NCBI GenBank assembly: GCA_016938515.1
Contig: JAFGUM010000513.1
Coordinates: 1 to 5,011, forward strand
Length of the DNA: 5,011 nucleotides
Reading direction: 5' to 3'
Source: Spirochaetales bacterium
GTDB taxonomy: Bacteria > Spirochaetota > Spirochaetia > Treponematales > UBA12059
Part shown: piece by piece, positions 1 to 5,011 of the stretch
How the letters are laid out: each line of letters begins with the position of its first letter
Numbering within the stretch: the first letter of the stretch is position 1
Translations under genes and position numbers: made by a program
The notes under the pieces: model-generated
Told to the model about the DNA's origin: nothing
The model's input: only the letters and a program-made list of their open reading frames with translations
Databases searched by the model: none

Positions 1-1116
1 GCCAGCGCAGAAGGCCGGCCTGGCTCCGCGTGGAACGAAGCGTGGCCCGCCAGTCTGGCGAACCGCGATGCCGCCGTGCTGGCGTCGAGACGCGAGACCA
101 ACGCCGCATCATTGCGCATAGTCGAGGTGGAACAGTTCCTGTTTCGCAGCCAGTGGGACGAGCTGCGATCGCACGCCCTGGCCAAGGGTGTGCGCATCAT
201 TGGAGACCTGCCCATCTTCGTAGCCATGGATTCCGCGGACGCGTGGGCTCACCCACACTTGTTCCAGCTCAACGACCGTGGCCAGCCAACGTTCGTAGCG
301 GGCGTACCGCCAGACTACTTCTCCGCTGACGGCCAGCTCTGGGGAAACCCGTTGTACGCGTGGGAAAACCACGAAGCTGATGGCTTCTCCTGGTGGCTTG
401 CGCGCGTAGAAGCAGCTCTGTCCCTCTACGACATCCTGCGTATCGACCACTTCCGCGGGCTTGCCGCCTGCTGGGCCGTGCCTGCCGCGGCTACGACCGC
501 CAAAAGCGGCTCCTGGGAAGCGGCACCAGGAGAACGCCTCCTCACGGCCCTGAAAACCAGACTTGGCGGTGAGCTGCCGATCATCGCCGAGGATCTCGGC
601 TTCATCACCGACGACGTACGAAAGCTGCGCGACGACTTTGGCCTGCCTGGCATGCGCATACTGCAGTTTGGCTTTGACGCCAGGGAGTCAGGCAAAGGAC
701 TTGATCCAGCCAACCCCTTTTTGCCGCACAACTACCCCCACCACTGCGTCGTATACACGGGAACGCACGACAACGATACGCTGGCCGGCTGGCTGTCCGG
801 TGCCAGCACCGAAGAACTGGCTTTCGTACGATCCTACCTGGGCTACGAGCCAGAGAACCTGGTGATGGCGATCGTCCGGGAAGCGATGAAGAGCGCGGCC
901 AACACCTGCGTCATACCCATGCAGGACATCCTGGGGCTGGGCAGAAAGGCACGGATGAACGTACCGGGAACGAGCGGAGGCAACTGGACATGGCGCCTGT
1001 CGCCTCAGGCGCTCGACGGCACCGTAGCCGCCAGCATGCGTGCACTATCTCAAATCTATAGCAGGTCTGGGCCTGTCGGCCCTGGGCCTGTTCAGGGAGC
1101 GCCGCGCCTGACCTGA
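1..1116 (+). CDS. malQ: 4-alpha-glucanotransferase (amylomaltase, GH77), 5'-truncated by the window edge
   Basis: MalQ transfers alpha-1,4-glucan segments between maltodextrins in the cytoplasm, feeding maltose and glycogen breakdown. The frame is open from base 1 and runs 371 codons to TGA at 1114-1116. GH77 hallmarks appear in order (residues counted from the window edge): GDLPIFVAMDSADAWAHP from residue 68, the signature loop VAGVPPDYFSADGQLWGNP from residue 99, RIDHFRG with the presumed nucleophile Asp149, IIAEDLG with the presumed acid/base Glu197, and TGTHDNDT with Asp257, matching the transition-state-stabilising Asp. The conserved RMNVPGTSGGNWTWR block lies near the end. Spacing against the Thermus enzyme suggests about 140 residues are missing upstream, for a full length near 510. 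The GTG at 76 is internal, because homologous sequence (WPASLANRDAAVLASRRE) continues upstream of it. The last 16 residues are a Gly/Pro-rich tail beyond the usual LYxR-like end and overlap the 3' end of convergent ppk1. The family call is very secure. Confidence 0.96.
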   Translation, partial: ASAEGRPGSAWNEAWPASLANRDAAVLASRRETNAASLRIVEVEQFLFRSQWDELRSHALAKGVRIIGDLPIFVAMDSADAWAHPHLFQLNDRGQPTFVAGVPPDYFSADGQLWGNPLYAWENHEADGFSWWLARVEAALSLYDILRIDHFRGLAACWAVPAAATTAKSGSWEAAPGERLLTALKTRLGGELPIIAEDLGFITDDVRKLRDDFGLPGMRILQFGFDARESGKGLDPANPFLPHNYPHHCVVYTGTHDNDTLAGWLSGASTEELAFVRSYLGYEPENLVMAIVREAMKSAANTCVIPMQDILGLGRKARMNVPGTSGGNWTWRLSPQALDGTVAASMRALSQIYSRSGPVGPGPVQGAPRLT

Positions 1117-3242
1117 AGCACCCGACCCTCTGTTACGGCATCTGCCCGATCGAGTCTGCGGGAGCTCTCCTCGCAGAAATAATCCTGCGCCGAGAATCGT
1201 TCCTCCCCGTCGGCTGGCTTTACCTTTCGCCAGCGCCCCGAGGAGGCCAGCGTGCGAGCCTTGACGTTATCAACGAAGTAGGACATCAACGCGTCGTACA
1301 CGCGATCCCTGGCTTCCTCACCGTACACCGGGAACATGAGCTCTATGCGTTTTTCCAGGTTGCGCGGCATCCAGTCCGCGCTCGACAGGTATAATTCCTC
1401 GGCCCCGCCGTTGCGGAAATACGCGATGCGCGCGTGCTCAAGAAAGCGCCCCACAACAGACACGACGGTAATGTGATCAGATCTGCCCTTCAAGCCCGGT
1501 ACGAGCTGGCAGACGCCCCGGACGTTGAGCAACACCTTGACGCCTGCCTGGGACGCCCTGTACAGCGCGTCTATGATGTCCCGATCTGACAGCGAGTTCA
1601 TCTTGGCGGCGATCAAGCCGGGGTTTTCAGGCGTCGACCTATCGGCTTCCCTGTCTATCATCGATATGATACGGCGCTTGAGATCGAAGGGAGCCATGGA
1701 CAGGTGATGGAGCTCGGTAAGCGCCGACAAGCCGGTTATCATATTGAAGAAAGAACCGATCTCCGCGCAGATTACCGGATTGGCGGTAAACAGCGACAGG
1801 TCGCCGTAGAGCCTGGCGGTGCGGTCGTTGTAGTTGCCCGTGGACAGGTGCGCGTATCGTCGGACCAGCCCGTCTTCCTCACGCCGTACGACGAGCGTTG
1901 CCTTCGCGTGAACCTTGAGCCTGGCCACCCCGTACACGACTATAGCGCCAGCCTGTTCGAGGCGAGACGACCACGCGATATTCCGTTCTTCGTCAAAACG
2001 CGCCTTGAGTTCTACCACAGCCGTTACCTGCTTGCCAGCGCGGGCGGCCCTGGTAAGCGCCTTTACTACCGGCGAGTCTCCGGAAGTACGGTAGAGCGTC
2101 ATCTTTATGGCGATAACAGATGGATCCGCGGCGGCGGCATCAAGAAAATCCACGATGGGGCCAAACGATTCGTAGGGCATGTGCAGCACGATGTCTTTTT
2201 TGCGTATCTCGTCCCAGACCGTGTTGTCATCGGACAGCACCAGGGGCGATTTAGACTGTTGCACCGGGAAACGCAGCCGGTCGAACCCCTTGAGGTCGGC
2301 TATCTCCATAAAGCCCTTGAGGTCTATCGGGCCATCCATCTGGTAGATATCCTCAAGCCGCAATCCCATCGCCGGGGCAAGCCTTGCTTCGAGCGCCTCG
2401 GAATCAGCCGCGATCGACAGCCTGACAGGCCAGGAGTTTTGCCTGTTGACGAGAACTTCTTCCATGGCCGCTATGAAGTCGTCGTCCCTGTCCTCGTCGA
2501 CCCCCACGTCGGCATCCCGCGTCACCTTGAACAGCGTGCGCTCCAGCACCGCGTACCCGGGGAACAGCCGGTGGCCAAATACCATCACGAGGTCGTCGAG
2601 CAGGGCAAAACGCACGCTGTCACCCATTGGCAGGCGAACGAAACGCGATACATTGGACGGCACCTGAATTATCGCCAGCCGTTCCTGCCCGTCGGGCTCG
2701 ATGCGCATGAGAAATGCCGCGTGCAGACGGAGGTTGCCAGTAGACGGAAACGATCCACTCCCCGTTTCGCCAACTTGAGGCTCACCGTCGTCTTCCCACC
2801 GCGATACTGCGAGCGGAGTAAGCGCCGGCGCGACCTGACCGGTAAAATAGTCTTCCAGCCATCGGTACACTTCGGCGTCGTAGTCGTTGGGCCGCAGAAT
2901 CGCCAGCCCCTCGGCGGCGAGAGCTGGCAGTACTTCGTAGGTCAGACACGCGTACTGCCTGCCTGTCATGTCGCGCACCTGCCGCTCTATGGCCGCCAGC
3001 AATTCCGCCGCTGAGTACCCGGAATAATCGGCTTCATCGTTCCCGGCGCGTATCATCGCCTTTACGGCCGCGACCCTGACCATAAAGAACTCGTCAAGAT
3101 TGCTCGACACTATGGACAGGAAGCGCAGGCGTTCCAGCAAGGGGTTGGAACGATCAAGCCCCTCCTCCAGCACGCGGGCGTTAAACTCCAGCCACGAAAG
3201 TTCCCGGTTGAAATACGGGACGGCATCCTGCTTGGCGCTCAT
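1092..3242 (-). CDS. ppk1: Polyphosphate kinase 1
   Basis: PPK1 reversibly polymerises the ATP gamma-phosphate into inorganic polyphosphate through a phosphohistidine intermediate. The protein has 716 residues, slightly longer than E. coli Ppk (688). The N-terminal domain begins YFNRELSWLEFNARVL and has FLSIVSSNLDEFFMVR, where Asn48 corresponds to the ATP-contacting Asn. The first PLD-like catalytic half has KMTLYRTS (Arg385), ELKARFDEERN (Arg415), RLKVHAK with His445 (the likely phosphorylated His) and YAHLSTGNYN with His465. The second half has RFLEHARIAYF (His603) and SADWMPRNLEKRIE. All catalytic residues I can place are present. The ATG at 3240-3242 overlaps the ppx stop as ATGA. A GAAGG stretch about 10 nt upstream, inside ppx, could serve as the ribosome site, so translation is probably coupled to ppx. 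Oddities are an acidic/Gly-Ser insertion around residues 148-167 and a C-terminus that runs into convergent malQ. The protein is likely cytoplasmic or membrane-associated. Confidence 0.98.
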   Translation of the reverse strand: MSAKQDAVPYFNRELSWLEFNARVLEEGLDRSNPLLERLRFLSIVSSNLDEFFMVRVAAVKAMIRAGNDEADYSGYSAAELLAAIERQVRDMTGRQYACLTYEVLPALAAEGLAILRPNDYDAEVYRWLEDYFTGQVAPALTPLAVSRWEDDGEPQVGETGSGSFPSTGNLRLHAAFLMRIEPDGQERLAIIQVPSNVSRFVRLPMGDSVRFALLDDLVMVFGHRLFPGYAVLERTLFKVTRDADVGVDEDRDDDFIAAMEEVLVNRQNSWPVRLSIAADSEALEARLAPAMGLRLEDIYQMDGPIDLKGFMEIADLKGFDRLRFPVQQSKSPLVLSDDNTVWDEIRKKDIVLHMPYESFGPIVDFLDAAAADPSVIAIKMTLYRTSGDSPVVKALTRAARAGKQVTAVVELKARFDEERNIAWSSRLEQAGAIVVYGVARLKVHAKATLVVRREEDGLVRRYAHLSTGNYNDRTARLYGDLSLFTANPVICAEIGSFFNMITGLSALTELHHLSMAPFDLKRRIISMIDREADRSTPENPGLIAAKMNSLSDRDIIDALYRASQAGVKVLLNVRGVCQLVPGLKGRSDHITVVSVVGRFLEHARIAYFRNGGAEELYLSSADWMPRNLEKRIELMFPVYGEEARDRVYDALMSYFVDNVKARTLASSGRWRKVKPADGEERFSAQDYFCEESSRRLDRADAVTEGRVLQVRRGAP
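3239..3242 (-). promoter_or_regulatory. ATGA stop/start overlap coupling ppx to ppk1
   Basis: On the minus strand the four bases ATGA contain both the ppk1 start (ATG) and the ppx stop (TGA). Such overlaps commonly give termination-reinitiation coupling, so ppk1 output should depend on ppx translation. A GAAGG motif about 10 nt before the ATG could add independent initiation. The overlap is seen directly; the coupling is inferred. Confidence 0.85.
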
Positions 3243-4771
3243 AGGATTACTACCTTCAACCCGAACACATCTTCAAACATGTCGCTTTTTTCTCCCAAAG
3301 ACAGACGCTCAAGCGAGAGGTCACCCTGGCAGTCAGTCTGCAAGACGAGGTGATCTTCCTTCATTTCCAGATCCACGAGCTTGAGCCGCTGGGTATGTCC
3401 CCTATCAAGAGCGTCGGCGACCCTGAGAATTGCCGACAGCTTGAGTACAGCGGCCCTGTCTTCCCTCGACAGGCTCATGTAGTTGGGGTGCGACTGCGAC
3501 GGCCCCGCCTTGCGGTGGTAGCGCACAAGATTGGCGACTATACGCAGCTGATCACGCTGCAACCCGAATATCTCGCTATTGAGGACGATATACTCCGAAT
3601 GCTTCTGGTGCCCACTCGTGCGTACAAAATTGCCGATGTCGTGCAGGTATCCCGCCGCCTCCAGAAGCAGGCGCTCCCTGGTTCCCATGCCGTGCGTCTC
3701 GCGCAGACGATCGAACAGGAACAGCGCGTGCTCCACGACGCCCGATGCGTGCTGCTCGTCAAAGTGGTACCGACGGCCCAGCCCGAGAACCGATGCTATA
3801 ACCTGCTTGTGCAGCTCAGCCTCGACTTCGCCCCCCGCGCCTCCCGACATGCCTATGAGGATGCCATCGCGGAGGCTCACAAACGGCACGATCAGCTCCT
3901 CGGCTCCAGTGCGCGCCAGAAACAGCGCCAGTATGACGAGCCCCGGCACGAGCGCTTCGGCTTCCGCGTACGGGATGCGGTATTCAGACACGATACCGTC
4001 TATAGAAAGCCCCTTGAAGCGGTCCACGAGGGCGAGGAATGCTTCCCGCGTGATGATGCGGTAGTCAGACCTGGCCTCGGTGCCGGCTACCCTGGCCGCG
4101 AACCGCGCGTCGGTGCCTATGACGATAAACGATCGAACCCCGGCGAGCGGCAGATCTTCTTCGAGCCCATCGCAGGCTGTACGCACATTGTCCGCAAGAA
4201 AGCGCATCAGGTAGCCCGAAGAACCCATCGCGGCCCTTGACTGCTCATCGATGCGCACGGTGCCCAGGCGCAGCGAATGGGCGGCGACGATTCGCCCCCG
4301 GCGCAGCAGCATGAGCTCTGTTGAACCGCCCCCCACCTCGAGTATTATGGAGTTCATCCTGGCAAAGTACCTGGCATCACCGCCGAGCGCGCGTTGCACC
4401 GCAAGGTACATGTAGTGGCTCTCTTCTATTGCCTCTATTACGTCTACGCGAAAGCCAGTACGCATGGCCACGCGATCGACGTACGCGTCGCGGTTCTCGG
4501 CTTCGCGCAGAGCGCTCGTCGCGACGACACGGGTTTCAGCAGGCTCTACGCCGTACGCCCGCAGAAGCTCGCGGAACCCACGGAGCACGGCTATGCACAC
4601 ACGGGTTGATTCGCGGCTTACGATCCCGGTGGTAAACACGTCCCGGCCAAGAGCCACGGGTTTGCCCGCTCGTTCGAGTATTTCGTACTTGCCGCCGCCC
4701 GTGACGTTGGCCACGAGCATACGTATGCCGGTAGACCCTATTTCGATAACAGCGTTCGTACTATCGCTCAC
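3239..4771 (-). CDS. ppx: Exopolyphosphatase of the Ppx/GppA family with C-terminal HD domain
   Basis: The protein is predicted at 510 residues, close to E. coli PPX (513). Ppx releases orthophosphate from polyphosphate ends, while related GppA hydrolyses pppGpp. Direct linkage to ppk1 favours Ppx. The N-terminal ASKHA-fold half shows the phosphate loop VIEIGSTGIRMLV (residues 8-20), ATSALREAENR (84-94), the catalytic-Glu region VIEAIEESHYMYLAV (Glu116/Glu117) and LEVGGGSTEL (144-153). The C-terminal half is HD-like: VVEHA (His348), YLHDIGNF (His377-Asp378), HQKHSEY (His388, His391), VRYHRK (His419) and ILRVADALDR (Asp453). Both first-half loops carry Glu where Asp is usual (Glu10, Glu145). 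I chose the GTG at 4769-4771 because it begins SDSTNAVIEIGS, just where family members start. It has a GGGG-type weak ribosome site 5 nt upstream. Longer in-frame starts exist (ATG at 4834 and 4870), but they add Cys-, Pro- and Tyr-rich sequence unlike the family. The gene ends in the ATGA overlap with ppk1. Confidence 0.93.
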   Translation of the reverse strand: MSDSTNAVIEIGSTGIRMLVANVTGGGKYEILERAGKPVALGRDVFTTGIVSRESTRVCIAVLRGFRELLRAYGVEPAETRVVATSALREAENRDAYVDRVAMRTGFRVDVIEAIEESHYMYLAVQRALGGDARYFARMNSIILEVGGGSTELMLLRRGRIVAAHSLRLGTVRIDEQSRAAMGSSGYLMRFLADNVRTACDGLEEDLPLAGVRSFIVIGTDARFAARVAGTEARSDYRIITREAFLALVDRFKGLSIDGIVSEYRIPYAEAEALVPGLVILALFLARTGAEELIVPFVSLRDGILIGMSGGAGGEVEAELHKQVIASVLGLGRRYHFDEQHASGVVEHALFLFDRLRETHGMGTRERLLLEAAGYLHDIGNFVRTSGHQKHSEYIVLNSEIFGLQRDQLRIVANLVRYHRKAGPSQSHPNYMSLSREDRAAVLKLSAILRVADALDRGHTQRLKLVDLEMKEDHLVLQTDCQGDLSLERLSLGEKSDMFEDVFGLKVVIL

Positions 4772-4800
4772 TGGTACCCCACGATGAACCCATGCACCAT

Positions 4801-4830
4801 AGTATGGAGGATACCGTTCAAGTGGCGCAA
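4801..4830 (-). promoter_or_regulatory. Weak candidate sigma70-type promoter for ppx-ppk1
   Basis: On the minus strand TTGCGC (4830-4825) and CATACT (4806-4801) are separated by 18 nt. They match three and four of six consensus positions. Transcription from here would begin roughly 20-25 nt before the GTG at 4771, which would fit that start and exclude the longer ones. The match is poor and could be chance. A TTAATA/TAATAA element in the AT-rich stretch near 4875-4882 is an alternative -10, but I see no good -35 for it. Confidence 0.2.
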
Positions 4831-4885
4831 GCATCGGATGCCTGCAACAGCGGCAAAGAGTCACCCCCATTCGGTTTATTAATGG

Positions 4886-4923
4886 AAAAATAAAAGAACA
4901 CGGTTCGCAGCAGGGCGCGAACC
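4886..4923 (-). terminator. Hairpin plus T-rich tract, candidate intrinsic terminator or leader attenuator
   Basis: GGTTCGC (4902-4908) and GCGAACC (4917-4923) form a perfect 7-bp inverted repeat with an 8-nt loop. Read on the minus strand, the stem is followed after 3 nt by TTCTTTTATTTTT (4898 down to 4886), the layout of a Rho-independent terminator. It lies about 115 nt upstream of the chosen ppx start. No minus-strand frame has a stop between 5011 and the stem, so any upstream gene it terminates would have to end right of the window. Alternatively it sits in the ppx leader. No comparable T-tract follows the stem on the plus strand. Confidence 0.45.
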
Positions 4924-4955
4924 ATCTGCAAAACCAGTAGCCATCCGCCTCGGGC

Positions 4956-4984
4956 GTGACACGATAACGCCAATTCGATATATA
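4956..4984 (+). promoter_or_regulatory. Candidate rightward sigma70-type promoter
   Basis: GTGACA (4956-4961) resembles a -35 box with one mismatch to TTGACA. It is followed after exactly 17 nt by TATATA (4979-4984); TATACT at 4981-4986 is an alternative -10 with 19-nt spacing. It points out of the right edge, which would make the region divergent from ppx. An ATG at 4993-4995 opens a frame that reaches the window end, but only six codons are visible. Confidence 0.35.
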
Positions 4985-5011
4985 CTGTACGCATGTTTGT
5001 TCGTACCATAA

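Larger units (their letters stand above)
4772..5011. other. Intergenic region upstream of ppx
   Basis: These 240 bases carry no gene I can recognise. The ppx frame stays open on the minus strand all the way to the right edge, and another minus frame stays open to TAA at 4879-4881. Their translations are rich in Cys, Trp and Arg and resemble no family I know. The stretch from about 4871 to 4898 is strikingly AT-rich against the surrounding GC-rich DNA, which fits promoter or terminator DNA rather than coding sequence. The hairpin and both candidate promoters listed separately lie here. Confidence 0.6.

Noticed and set aside
1040..1111. A short alternative plus frame ending AGLGLSALGLFRERRA, resembling a PEP-CTERM-type sorting tail
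   Set aside because: It is only about 24 codons from a GTG, preceded by a stop at 1025, and lies inside malQ. Leu/Gly-rich content here follows from the CTGGGCCTG repeat read in another frame.
76..1116. GTG at 76 as the malQ start
   Set aside because: MalQ-like sequence continues in frame to base 1, and a 346-residue product would lack the N-terminal part of the GH77 barrel. It is an internal codon of a gene cut by the window edge.
1066..1116. GGGCC/GGCCC hairpin as a terminator between malQ and ppk1
   Set aside because: The stem is only 5 bp and no T-tract follows on either strand, so it does not meet the pattern of an intrinsic terminator.
1704..3014. Long 436-codon plus-strand frame antisense to ppk1
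   Set aside because: It lies wholly within ppk1, and its Arg/His/Val-rich translation resembles no family. This is typical shadow coding in GC-rich DNA.
3350..4240. Plus-strand 296-codon frame antisense to ppx
   Set aside because: It is opposite a clearly conserved gene and its composition is rich in Arg, His and Gln with no recognisable motif.
4772..4870. N-terminal extension of Ppx to ATG 4834 or 4870
   Set aside because: The added residues (MGVTLCRCCRHP and onward) do not resemble the family, which begins directly before the phosphate loop. The ATG at 4870 has no ribosome site; the one at 4834 has only AGG.
4818..5009. Small minus-strand frame of 63 codons upstream of ppx
   Set aside because: It spans the hairpin and AT-rich tract, has no visible ribosome site or family resemblance, and contains only a short hydrophobic stretch. 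It is more likely noncoding.
1..5011. Mobile elements, CRISPR arrays, tRNA or rRNA genes
   Set aside because: No spaced repeat series, transposase, terminal inverted repeats or RNA-gene signatures were visible on either strand, and almost all the DNA is taken up by three conserved genes.

Overview
The window is a moderately GC-rich bacterial chromosome segment holding three housekeeping genes packed with almost no spare DNA. I see no mobile element, CRISPR array, rRNA or tRNA. The proteins are clearly bacterial. A spirochaete-type host is my best guess, from the flavour of the Ppx N-terminus (an IEIGSTGIR version of the phosphate-binding loop) and of the PPK, but I hold it with low confidence and no marker gene settles it.

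Layout. Positions 1-1116 (+ strand) carry the 3' part of malQ, a GH77 4-alpha-glucanotransferase whose first ~140 residues lie left of the window. Positions 1092-3242 (- strand) carry ppk1, polyphosphate kinase, complete. Positions 3239-4771 (- strand) carry a complete long-form Ppx/GppA phosphatase with a C-terminal HD domain, most likely exopolyphosphatase. malQ and ppk1 converge and overlap by 25 bp. ppx and ppk1 form a two-gene operon in the order ppx then ppk1, joined by a 4-bp ATGA stop/start overlap. The remaining 240 bp (4772-5011) is noncoding as far as I can tell. It holds the ppx 5' region, a perfect 7-bp hairpin followed on the minus strand by a T-rich tract, and a possible rightward promoter near the right edge.

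How the genes work together. Ppk1 reversibly makes inorganic polyphosphate from ATP, and Ppx trims it to orthophosphate. One transcript with translational coupling would keep synthesis and breakdown in proportion. MalQ belongs to maltodextrin/glycogen metabolism. It shares storage-polymer biology with its neighbours in a loose sense, but it is on the opposite strand and is probably a separate unit.

I do not see an undescribed system here. The points worth a second look are the overlapping convergent gene ends, conservative changes in the Ppx active-site loops, an insertion in PPK, and the regulatory-looking DNA upstream of ppx.
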